DNA of 14,544 nt from Firmicutes bacterium CAG:95 (lineage in GTDB: Bacteria; Bacillota; Clostridia; Lachnospirales; Lachnospiraceae), in NCBI GenBank assembly GCA_000438155.1, contig FR902958.1:1-14544 (forward strand), in the 5' to 3' direction. This document shows, one piece after another, positions 1 to 6,704 of this stretch (positions within the stretch are counted from its first letter, which is position 1; every line of letters begins with the position of its first letter). The notes below the pieces were generated by a model that worked only from the letters and a program-made list of their open reading frames with translations, was not told where the DNA came from and ran no database searches. A program made the translations under genes and the position numbers.

Positions 1-7
1 ATATATA

Positions 8-36
8 TTGAAAATATGACGGAAAATATGTATAAT
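8..36 (+). promoter_or_regulatory. Sigma-A type promoter of the XRE/ImmA/PIN cassette
   Basis: TTGAAA at 8-13 and a perfect TATAAT at 31-36 are separated by 17 bp. Transcription should start near position 43. This decides the start of the first gene: an ATG at 41 would lie at or before the transcript start, whereas the ATG at 80 has a proper ribosome site. The spacer carries a direct repeat, listed separately. Confidence 0.75.
10..30 (+). repeat. Direct repeat GAAAATATG x2 in the promoter spacer, candidate operator
   Basis: GAAAATATG occurs at 10-18 and again, exactly, at 22-30, a 12-bp period. Both copies lie between or over the -35 and -10 boxes. A protein bound here would block RNA polymerase. 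The first gene downstream encodes an XRE-family DNA-binding protein, and autorepression is usual in that family, so this is a candidate autoregulatory operator. XRE operators are more often inverted than direct repeats, which keeps the assignment tentative. Confidence 0.4.
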
Positions 37-79
37 ATAAATGAGCACTGAGTGTGTTCTATCGAAAGGAGAATATAAA

Positions 80-412
80 ATGGAGGCCAACACAAAAAAT
101 ATTCGTTTAAAACAACTTAGAAAGGAAAGTAAAATAACACAGGAACAATTAGCAAAATATTTAGATGTAGACCAAACGATGATTACAAAATTGGAAAATG
201 GAACAAGGAGTTTAAATGTATTATTAATTGAAAAGATATGCAACTTGTTTGGATGTTCAGATACTTATTTATTGGGAGAAGATGATGCCTATATCCCTTT
301 AAATTTTGCGTTTAGATCTAATGGAATCCAAACAGAAGATTTAGAAAGTATAGCGGTGATCAACAAAATTGCAATGAATATTCGCTATATGAACGAAATG
401 ATAGGAGACTAA
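80..412 (+). CDS. XRE-family helix-turn-helix regulator, likely antitoxin or repressor partner of the ImmA protease
   Basis: This 110-residue protein has an HTH_3/XRE domain at about residues 7-65, with the typical run QLRKESKITQEQLAKYLDVD followed by a recognition helix and KLENGTRS. The last 45 residues form a separate short tail. The ATG at 80 is chosen because AAAGGAG at 65-71 precedes it by 8 bases and the promoter's start site is near 43. The upstream in-frame ATG at 41 has neither. The ImmA/IrrE protease gene follows after 5 bases. In known XRE/ImmA pairs (Bacillus ICEBs1 ImmR/ImmA) the protease cleaves the repressor to release transcription. That relation here is inferred from gene order. 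The region is clearly more AT-rich than the suf genes, consistent with horizontal acquisition. Confidence 0.85.
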   Translation: MEANTKNIRLKQLRKESKITQEQLAKYLDVDQTMITKLENGTRSLNVLLIEKICNLFGCSDTYLLGEDDAYIPLNFAFRSNGIQTEDLESIAVINKIAMNIRYMNEMIGD

Positions 413-417
413 TATTT

Positions 418-1170
418 ATGAGAACAGCTCAGGAACTAAATTCATTAGCATTAAGAACACGGAGGTTGTGGAACGAGGATGGATATTCTCCAATTGATAT
501 TTTTGCTATTGTTAATGGTTGGAAAGATAAAAAAATTACAATAGTGAGATATCCACTATCATCACGGATAAGTGGTATGTGTACAAAAGAAAAGGATGAT
601 ATTGTTATTTGTATAAATTCGACAACCTCTTATGGAAGACAAAGATTTACTCTAGCGCATGAATTGTATCATGTATTGTACGAAGAAGGGATGCAGAGGG
701 TCATTTGTGATATGAGTATGAATGGAAACAAATCAGATTCAGAAAAAGAAGCAGACCAATTTGCCAGTTACTTATTGATGCCATATGATGCATTGTTAGA
801 ATATGAGCATAATAAAGGAAAATGGGATCTTGAAAAGGTAATTGATGCAGAACAATTTTTTCAAGTAAGCCATCAGGCAATGCTTCATCGATTAGTATAT
901 GATAATTTGCTCGATAATGAAGTTGCTGATAAATATAAGTCTATTACAGTTTCTACTGTGGCTGCTAAACTGGGATATGGTAAAGAATTATATTTTCCGA
1001 CAGATGAAAAAAAGCAATATTTCACAACAGGTGAATATATTCGTAAAGTTGAAAAGATGGCAGAAAAAGGTCTTATTTCGGAAGGTAAAAAGGAAGAACT
1101 TTTGATGGATGCCTATAGAGCAGATATAGTATACAATTTTGATGAGGAGGAAACTAATCTGAATGACTGA
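418..1170 (+). CDS. ImmA/IrrE-family zinc metallopeptidase
   Basis: This is a 250-residue predicted cytoplasmic protein. The zinc protease motif HELYH is at residues 81-85 in the context FTLAHELYHVLYEE. A downstream EADQFASYLLMP segment supplies E111 as the likely third zinc ligand. This spacing is characteristic of ImmA/IrrE (COG2856) peptidases, which cleave or inactivate an XRE-type partner. The ATG lies 11 bases after AGGAG (403-407), which sits inside the end of the upstream XRE gene, so translation is probably coupled. The C-terminal half (about 130-250) has no motif I recognise and may sense the inducing signal or contact the partner. The next gene, a PIN-domain protein, starts inside this gene's last codons, so all three are expected on one transcript. 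Confidence 0.87.
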   Translation: MRTAQELNSLALRTRRLWNEDGYSPIDIFAIVNGWKDKKITIVRYPLSSRISGMCTKEKDDIVICINSTTSYGRQRFTLAHELYHVLYEEGMQRVICDMSMNGNKSDSEKEADQFASYLLMPYDALLEYEHNKGKWDLEKVIDAEQFFQVSHQAMLHRLVYDNLLDNEVADKYKSITVSTVAAKLGYGKELYFPTDEKKQYFTTGEYIRKVEKMAEKGLISEGKKEELLMDAYRADIVYNFDEEETNLND

Positions 1171-1702
1171 TGACTTATTTTTTGATACGGATTGTTTATC
1201 TGCATTTTTGTGGATTAATAAGACAAACATATTACATGAACTTTATGGTGGGAGAATTGTTTTGCCAGAGCCTGTCTATCAAGAATTATCAAATCCATGC
1301 ATCCCACATATAAAGCAACGCGCTGATATAATGATCAATAACAAAGATATATATGTAAAAACGATTGATACAGATACTGCAGAATATAAACTGTATGCAG
1401 AGCTTGTGCATGGAGAAATGGGGCAAAAAAGTATCGGGCGCGGTGAAGCGGGAGGAATAGCATTAGCTAAAACATATAATGGAATTTTGGCAAGTAATAA
1501 TTATAAAGATATTGCGATATATATCAAAAAGTACAATTTGAAGCATATAGATACTGGGCAAATTTTGGTAGAAGCATTGGGAAAAGGATTGATAACAGAA
1601 GCGGATGGAAATAACATTTGGAGTAAGATGTTAGATAAAAAGCGTAGGCTACCAGATAATACTTTTTCGGAATATTTGTTGAATCAACAGAAAGATGTAT
1701 AG
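1163..1702 (+). CDS. PIN-domain protein, probable ribonuclease or toxin of the cassette
   Basis: This 179-residue protein opens with FFDTDCLSAFL, the first PIN strand with acidic residues D8 and D10. E41 (VYQEL) and E95 (GRGEA) match the next conserved acidic positions. The fourth site, usually an S/T-D-D, reads SNN (111-113), with D116 close behind. PIN domains are metal-dependent RNases and many are toxins. The C-terminal part, KMLDKKRRLP, is basic. Its gene overlaps the ImmA/IrrE gene by 8 bp, with AGGAGG at 1145-1150, 12 bases before the ATG. This indicates translational coupling and a shared job. Calling it a toxin is inference: a nuclease effector held off by the XRE protein and released by the protease would fit. 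Whether the SNN variant is active cannot be told from sequence. Confidence 0.7.
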   Translation: MTDDLFFDTDCLSAFLWINKTNILHELYGGRIVLPEPVYQELSNPCIPHIKQRADIMINNKDIYVKTIDTDTAEYKLYAELVHGEMGQKSIGRGEAGGIALAKTYNGILASNNYKDIAIYIKKYNLKHIDTGQILVEALGKGLITEADGNNIWSKMLDKKRRLPDNTFSEYLLNQQKDV

Positions 1703-1722
1703 AGGAAACTCATTACATAGAA

Positions 1723-1749
1723 TACTGCCAAGTACTAGACTTGGCAGTA
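1723..1749. repeat. Perfect 11-bp hairpin downstream of the PIN gene
   Basis: TACTGCCAAGT (1723-1733) and ACTTGGCAGTA (1739-1749) are exact reverse complements with the 5-base loop ACTAG. It begins 21 bases after the PIN stop. No T-run follows on the plus strand, nor on the minus strand, so it is not a textbook intrinsic terminator. It could still end or stabilise the cassette transcript, or be a protein-binding site. Confidence 0.6.
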
Positions 1750-1764
1750 CGTCAAGGAAAAAGT

Positions 1765-1836
1765 TCTTTGACATATTTATTCTCGCAAATTAAATATAGC
1801 AAAAGAACGTTTCTTTGACAAGAATATCTTGCAAAG
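1765..1836 (+). repeat. Imperfect direct repeat TTCTTTGACA...GCAAA x2 with a promoter-like TTGACA
   Basis: TTCTTTGACA is present at 1765-1774 and 1811-1820, and each copy is followed 10-11 bases later by GCAAA (46-bp period). Each holds a consensus -35 box TTGACA (1768-1773 and 1815-1820). For the first copy, an AT-rich -10 candidate (TTAAAT or TAAATA, 1790-1796) lies at 16-17 bp, so this copy is the better promoter for the small gene at 1850. The second copy has no -10 at a normal distance and may be a regulator site. Confidence 0.45.
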
Positions 1837-1849
1837 GAGGTCGAGGTAT

Positions 1850-1927
1850 ATGGCAGTGCACCATGGCGGAAAAGTTGGAAGAGCTGGCAAAACATTAGCG
1901 AGCAACTCTTTAAAATTAAAAAATTAA
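1850..1927 (+). CDS. Small 25-codon gene with a perfect ribosome site, unknown function
   Basis: The ATG at 1850 is preceded by AAAGGAGGT (1833-1841), fully complementary to the 16S 3' end, at 8 bases. That is the strongest ribosome site in the window. The frame encodes 25 residues beginning MAVHHGGKVGRAGKTLAS and ending in SLKLKN before TAA at 1925-1927. The peptide is basic, rich in Gly and Lys, with a His pair near the start and no signal peptide or membrane segment. The GH2 gene starts 12 bases after its stop, so it could be a leader peptide coupled to that gene or a small protein in its own right. I have a vague memory of longer small proteins with a similar HHGGKVG start in clostridia, which would make this copy truncated, but I cannot confirm it. 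No function is assigned. Confidence 0.55.
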   Translation: MAVHHGGKVGRAGKTLASNSLKLKN

Positions 1928-1939
1928 AGGGGTGGTTAT

Positions 1940-3997
1940 TTGAGAACAATCAGGGAATTCAACAATTTTTGGAAATTTACCAAGCTTCAGGATGAAATAG
2001 GCATATCAAAAAAAGATGTTATTTCTCCTGAGTATGCGGATACGTCATGGCAGTTTGTTGTGCTGCCGCATACATATAATTCAGAGGACGGCGCAGGCAA
2101 AACTATGGATATGAGCGAAAACAGAGGTGATTACTACCATGGGTCTGTATGTTACCGTAGAAGTCTGGTTCTGAGTTCTGAAGAATGTGAAGGAAAAGAG
2201 GTCTATCTGGAATTTGAAGGCGCAAATACTGTTGCGGAAGTCTATATAAATGGCAGATTTGTAGGGAAGCATAGTGGGGGATATTCTGCTTTCAGGTTCA
2301 ATTTAACGGACTATATATGTGCTGACAAAGATAACCTGATAGCTGTAATCGTATCCAATGCTCCAACCAACTATATTGCACCGATAGCTGATCAGGGTGA
2401 TTTTACCAAAATGGGCGGCTTGTATAGGGGAGTCAAACTGATTATAGTTGATCCCGTTCATATTGCCCTGAATGACAGTGGCTCCTGCGGAGTATATATA
2501 ATGCCGCACAATATTTCGGAATCTGCTGCGAATATAAACATGCTTGTCAAACTGGATAAAGCCGAAATTGCAGAAGCTAAGGCTAAAATATATGATCCGC
2601 AGGGGAAACTTGTGGAGGAGCTTTTTGGCAGAGCAGACAAGGACAGGATAATGCTTTCAGGTGAAATTAACTATCCGAAGTTATGGAACGGAGTAAACGA
2701 TCCAGCCCTTTATCGTGTAGATATAACCTTATTTTATGATGGAAAACCTGTTGATGCTGTTGAACAAAAGTTTGGAATACGCTCATATCAGATAGACGCA
2801 GATAAAGGTTTTTTTCTCAATGGAAAATCATATCCGCTCCATGGTGTGAACTATCATCAGGACAGCTATGAATCAGGTTGGGCAATGAGCGATGCTCAGC
2901 GTGAACGTGATTATCATATCATTCGTGATATGGGGTGTACCGCTGTAAGAATGGCTCATTACCAGCATTGTGACCATGAATATTCCTTATGTGACAGACT
3001 TGGCCTGTGCGTATGGACGGAAATAGGTATCGTCAATAAAATGTCTGATGACGAAAGCGATACTCATGCCCTCTCAAACGGCTTTGCCGATAATGCAAAG
3101 CAACAGCTTCGTGAGCTTATAAGACAGAATTATAATCACCCGTCTGTTATTGTCTGGGGCTTGTCTAATGAGCTTCATCAGATGACCGATGAAATATTCG
3201 AGCTTTACAATGAGCTTTATGAAATTGCCTGTGAAGAGGATGATACAAGGCTGAAAACCTTTGCCGATAATCAGTTTTATGGAAGATTTTTAGAGCTCCC
3301 CGCCGATGTAGTCGGGTATAATCGCTATTTCGGCTGGTACAAGGAAGCAGGTAGTGCCGAGGAATTTGGCAAATGGCTTGACCTATACCACAACGAAAAG
3401 GAAAAGCGCCCTGTCTGCCTTTCCGAATACGGTGGTGGTGGTGCGATTTCGCAGCACAAGGATAATGTGGATTGGAAGAGCGATATAGATCCTGTCGGAG
3501 TACGGCATTATGAGAATTATCAGTCACAGCTGCATGAGATTCTGTGGAAGCAATTCTCAGTCAGGAAGTACCTGTGGGCTCAATTTATATGGTGTATGTT
3601 CGATTTTGCGTCTTATGAACGAGTAGAGGGAGATACAAAATCGCAGAATGACAAGGGGCTTTGTACAAGGGAGCGTGTTCCCAAGGATGCATACTTCTTC
3701 TACAGATCCGTATGGAGCAGCGAAAAAACCGTTTATATAACGGAACGCAGGCATGAATACAGGGCCTGTGATGTACCTTTTGTAAAGGTTTATTCAAATG
3801 CGGATACTGTGCAACTTTGCATAAATGATGTTTCGCTCGGCAGAATATCTCGCTGTGAGTGTCCTAATAATGAGAGCACTGTTTTTGTGTGGGAAAATGT
3901 AAAGATAAAACCCGGTACGAGGAACAAAATATATGCAAAAGCATATTTCTGTGATGGAACATCAAAAACGGACTATGCATTCTGGATAGGCGAATAA
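1940..3997 (+). CDS. Glycoside hydrolase family 2 protein, beta-galactosidase-like
   Basis: This 685-residue enzyme has no signal peptide and is predicted to act in the cytoplasm on imported oligosaccharides. Residues 1 to about 175 form the sugar-binding jelly roll (GGYSAFRFNLTDYI, MGGLYRGV). An Ig-like domain follows to about 283, then a TIM barrel from about 284 to 600. The acid/base glutamate is E411 in NHPSVIVWGLSNEL and the nucleophile is probably E496 in CLSEYGGGG. The last 80 residues (VKVYSNADTVQLCINDVSLG) resemble the DUF4982-type beta domain found at the end of some GH2 enzymes. It starts at TTG 1940 behind AAAGGGG (1926-1932). The exact sugar (beta-galactoside, glucuronide or other) cannot be read from sequence. 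No sugar transporter or regulator lies beside it, so it appears as a single gene preceded by the 25-residue ORF. Confidence 0.9.
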   Translation: MRTIREFNNFWKFTKLQDEIGISKKDVISPEYADTSWQFVVLPHTYNSEDGAGKTMDMSENRGDYYHGSVCYRRSLVLSSEECEGKEVYLEFEGANTVAEVYINGRFVGKHSGGYSAFRFNLTDYICADKDNLIAVIVSNAPTNYIAPIADQGDFTKMGGLYRGVKLIIVDPVHIALNDSGSCGVYIMPHNISESAANINMLVKLDKAEIAEAKAKIYDPQGKLVEELFGRADKDRIMLSGEINYPKLWNGVNDPALYRVDITLFYDGKPVDAVEQKFGIRSYQIDADKGFFLNGKSYPLHGVNYHQDSYESGWAMSDAQRERDYHIIRDMGCTAVRMAHYQHCDHEYSLCDRLGLCVWTEIGIVNKMSDDESDTHALSNGFADNAKQQLRELIRQNYNHPSVIVWGLSNELHQMTDEIFELYNELYEIACEEDDTRLKTFADNQFYGRFLELPADVVGYNRYFGWYKEAGSAEEFGKWLDLYHNEKEKRPVCLSEYGGGGAISQHKDNVDWKSDIDPVGVRHYENYQSQLHEILWKQFSVRKYLWAQFIWCMFDFASYERVEGDTKSQNDKGLCTRERVPKDAYFFYRSVWSSEKTVYITERRHEYRACDVPFVKVYSNADTVQLCINDVSLGRISRCECPNNESTVFVWENVKIKPGTRNKIYAKAYFCDGTSKTDYAFWIGE

Positions 3998-4077
3998 ACA
4001 GGTCAAACTATGGGTATAGTGGCTTTTCAGTTGATATAAATGGAACTTGACAAATATATCGGATCACAGAACTTGGA

Positions 4078-4102
4078 AAAGAGGTCCTGGAACTGTCTCT
4101 TT
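4078..4102 (+). terminator. Weak hairpin after the GH2 gene
   Basis: AAAGAG (4078-4083) pairs with CTCTTT (4097-4102), extended by two G-T wobbles around a 9-base loop. It lies 80 bases after the GH2 stop and just before the next promoter. The stem is AT-rich and only short T groups follow, so it is a marginal terminator. Confidence 0.25.
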
Positions 4103-4106
4103 CTAC

Positions 4107-4135
4107 TTTACATATTTTGCAGTTTATAGTATATT
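4107..4135 (+). promoter_or_regulatory. Promoter of the GGDEF/HD-GYP gene
   Basis: TTTACA at 4107-4112 and TATATT at 4130-4135 each match consensus at five of six positions and are separated by 17 bp. Transcription would start near 4142, leaving a leader of about 44 bases before the ATG at 4186. No riboswitch fold is evident in that short leader. Confidence 0.6.
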
Positions 4136-4185
4136 TTCATTGAATTGTGGGGATGTGTAAATTACAAAGACAGGAGACCTGAATA

Positions 4186-6615
4186 ATGGGAAGCCTAATG
4201 AACCTGTTGATGAATGGAAATTTTTATATTGTTATTTCGATAGGAACTTTTGCGTGTTACCTGTTTTTATCATCCTGCTTTATCAGTATTCCAAGGGATG
4301 AAAAGGTAATACGCTATCTGAGAATGATCCTGACGGCACTTCTGTGCTGGACTATGGGATCTATGCTGATGCGTCTGCAAATCAGTCCGGGGGCAGCATT
4401 CTGGTATCAGTTTTCGATGCTTGGTCTGTTTATTATACCCATAGCGGTTTATGGATTTCTTTTTTGTGTCCTTGAAATTACAGGAAAGACAAAGCTGTTG
4501 AATGTCTGTATGCTGCTGACTCTGGCAGTTTTTATTCTGAATGCATTTACAGGCTGTCTTCTTCCTGTTCCTGAAATGCAGGTATTACCGGATGGAACTA
4601 TTTTTTATGTATATCATCCAAGAGGCGGGATGTGGCTATGGATCGCAGCAGAAATAGTGCTCATAGTCTATGTGACAGTTCTTGCCCATAATAAAATCGG
4701 GACACGTTATGAATACCGCCGTAAGCTGGGCCCCCTGCTTTTGGGAATCCTGTTGCTCTTTGCAGGAAATGTCTGCTGTCTTTTGCCATGGGGCAAAAAT
4801 TTATCCCTGGATGCACTTGGCGGTGTATGCATGGCAGTCTGCCTTGTTTATGTGATTTACAAGCAGTATCTCTTTTCGTTCTCGTCACGGATTATTGCCG
4901 GAGTTGTATATTTTACTGCAGCGATTGTTGCATTCCTTCCAATCCTGTTTTTTGATTGGAATATGAATCATATTTTATCTGTACAGATGAAAGGTTTTGA
5001 TCGGCAGACCATTATTGTATTTGTTATTGCGCAATGTCTGTGGTGTGTTTTGATTTTAGCCTTTGCAAAGAAAAGAGTGGAATATACCCTGTTGCAAAAG
5101 AAGAAATATATTGTGGATCATCTGACAGAGTTTCAGGATGAAGTGACATCTGTTGTGAGCAAAAAGATCCTGTATCAGATGATCCGAGATACCTTAAGTG
5201 CTGCGGTAACGGGTTCCCATGTGCATATTATTGAAGAAGAAGAAGGACATTTTACAGATTATACAGAGAATGGAAGACAGCTGTTAACCGGGGAAGTAGA
5301 AGCACAGATCCGTGGATTCTGCAACAGTGACAGGATTTATAAGGATCCTGCCGCTGCTGTTTTTAAATACGATAATCAGGTTTATGGATTTTTATATGTA
5401 GAGCTTTATAGAAAGAACCGGTTTATTTATGATGAAGTGGATTGCATCCGGCAGATCGGAAACAGTGTATCCGGTGTGCTGAAGAGTATTCACGCCTATG
5501 AAAAACTGTATCAGGTGTCGATCCATGATGGACTGACCGGTTTATATAACTGGAATTACTGCCGCGAATGTCTTGAAAAACTGGATATCCGGATTCATAC
5601 TGCAGGGATGATTTATCTGGACATTGACAACTTTAAACTGTATAACGATCTGTATGGGGAAAGTACAGGTGATGAAGTCCTGCATTGGGTAGCAGAACAG
5701 ATGCGGAAGCTTGCAGATGAAGATACACAGGTATTTCGTGTAGGTGGCAATGAGTTTTTGATTATTATGCCGGATAACCGCAAGGATAATCTGATTTCCT
5801 TTGCGAAGCAGCTTCAGACTGTGATGCTCGAAACAACAAAGGATAAGCCGAAAGTAATTCAGCTTATTACCCTCAGTATTGGAATTGCCTGTGATATTCT
5901 GATTGCGGAAAATGCGACAGAGTTATTCCGGCAGGCCAGACAGGCTTCATTTTATGCGAAAGAAAACGGCAAGAACTGTATTGAGGTTTATGAAAAGGAA
6001 GATTTAGAGGAAAAGAAGCAGGACAACGAAAAGTGGTATAATCAGGTATCGCCGACCATTTTTTCTCTTATGGCAGCAATTGATGCCAAAGATTCCTTTA
6101 CCTTTGACCATTCTGAAAATGTTTCAAAATATGCAGAGAGGCTTGCCATGAAGCTGGGACTTCCAAAGGAGGATATTCAGACAGCAAGGGTAGCAGGACT
6201 GCTTCATGATATTGGTAAGATCGGCATTCAGGATGATATCTTAAAGAAAAAGGGAAAGCTTACGAAGGAAGAGTATGAGGTGATTAAAACCCATGTGGAA
6301 AAATCGGTTGAGATGATTCGTTTTCTGCCTCATATGAACTATGTGATTCCGGCAGTTCTATCCCATCATGAACGCTATGACGGAAAGGGCTATCCAAATG
6401 GAATCAAGGGAAAGGAGATTCCGATTCTCGGAAGAATTCTTGCGGTGTGTGACAGCTTCGATGCCATGGTATCGCGCAGAGCCTATAAGGAAAAGCTAAG
6501 TGTGGAGTATGCCATCGGAGAACTGGAGAATGGAAAGGGAACACAGTTCGATCCGGATGTTGCACAGGCATTTATTGAGCTGGTTGAGGAAGATCCTTCC
6601 TTTATTAAGCGTTAG
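4186..6615 (+). CDS. Membrane protein with degenerate GGDEF and HD-GYP domains, likely cyclic di-GMP phosphodiesterase
   Basis: This is an 809-residue membrane-bound signalling protein. Residues 10-295 hold about eight hydrophobic segments, resembling the 7TM sensor region found on clostridial signalling proteins. A GAF-like linker follows (about 310-440). The GGDEF domain (445-605) keeps LDIDNFKLYND (478-488), but its signature reads GGNEF (520-524), losing the metal-binding acidic residue. No RxxD inhibitory site is visible. The HD-GYP domain (620-809) looks complete: H642, HDIGK (674-678), H703 and HHERYDGKGYP (727-737). HD-GYP enzymes hydrolyse cyclic di-GMP, so the protein should lower this messenger in response to an unknown signal, with the GGDEF part perhaps a GTP-binding regulatory domain. 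AGGAGA (4172-4177) precedes the ATG by 8 bases. Activity direction is inferred from motifs. Confidence 0.88.
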   Translation: MGSLMNLLMNGNFYIVISIGTFACYLFLSSCFISIPRDEKVIRYLRMILTALLCWTMGSMLMRLQISPGAAFWYQFSMLGLFIIPIAVYGFLFCVLEITGKTKLLNVCMLLTLAVFILNAFTGCLLPVPEMQVLPDGTIFYVYHPRGGMWLWIAAEIVLIVYVTVLAHNKIGTRYEYRRKLGPLLLGILLLFAGNVCCLLPWGKNLSLDALGGVCMAVCLVYVIYKQYLFSFSSRIIAGVVYFTAAIVAFLPILFFDWNMNHILSVQMKGFDRQTIIVFVIAQCLWCVLILAFAKKRVEYTLLQKKKYIVDHLTEFQDEVTSVVSKKILYQMIRDTLSAAVTGSHVHIIEEEEGHFTDYTENGRQLLTGEVEAQIRGFCNSDRIYKDPAAAVFKYDNQVYGFLYVELYRKNRFIYDEVDCIRQIGNSVSGVLKSIHAYEKLYQVSIHDGLTGLYNWNYCRECLEKLDIRIHTAGMIYLDIDNFKLYNDLYGESTGDEVLHWVAEQMRKLADEDTQVFRVGGNEFLIIMPDNRKDNLISFAKQLQTVMLETTKDKPKVIQLITLSIGIACDILIAENATELFRQARQASFYAKENGKNCIEVYEKEDLEEKKQDNEKWYNQVSPTIFSLMAAIDAKDSFTFDHSENVSKYAERLAMKLGLPKEDIQTARVAGLLHDIGKIGIQDDILKKKGKLTKEEYEVIKTHVEKSVEMIRFLPHMNYVIPAVLSHHERYDGKGYPNGIKGKEIPILGRILAVCDSFDAMVSRRAYKEKLSVEYAIGELENGKGTQFDPDVAQAFIELVEEDPSFIKR

Positions 6616-6704
6616 CAACGGTTTTACGAATGGGGTGCTGAATAGTTACCTTTATTGTAAAAATGATAACAGAAGGACAATAACAAAAGGATAGGAAATC
6701 CATC

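Noticed and set aside
41..79. In-frame extension of the XRE gene from ATG at 41
   Set aside because: It starts at or before the predicted transcript start and lacks a ribosome site; the ATG at 80 has AAAGGAG at good spacing.
3165..3527. Minus-strand frame of 120 codons inside the GH2 gene
   Set aside because: It is rich in His and Arg, lies opposite the catalytic domain, and has no family signature; it is an artefact of the coding strand.
4000..4185. Cyclic di-GMP riboswitch before the HD-GYP gene
   Set aside because: The predicted leader is only about 44 bases and shows no matching fold or conserved core.
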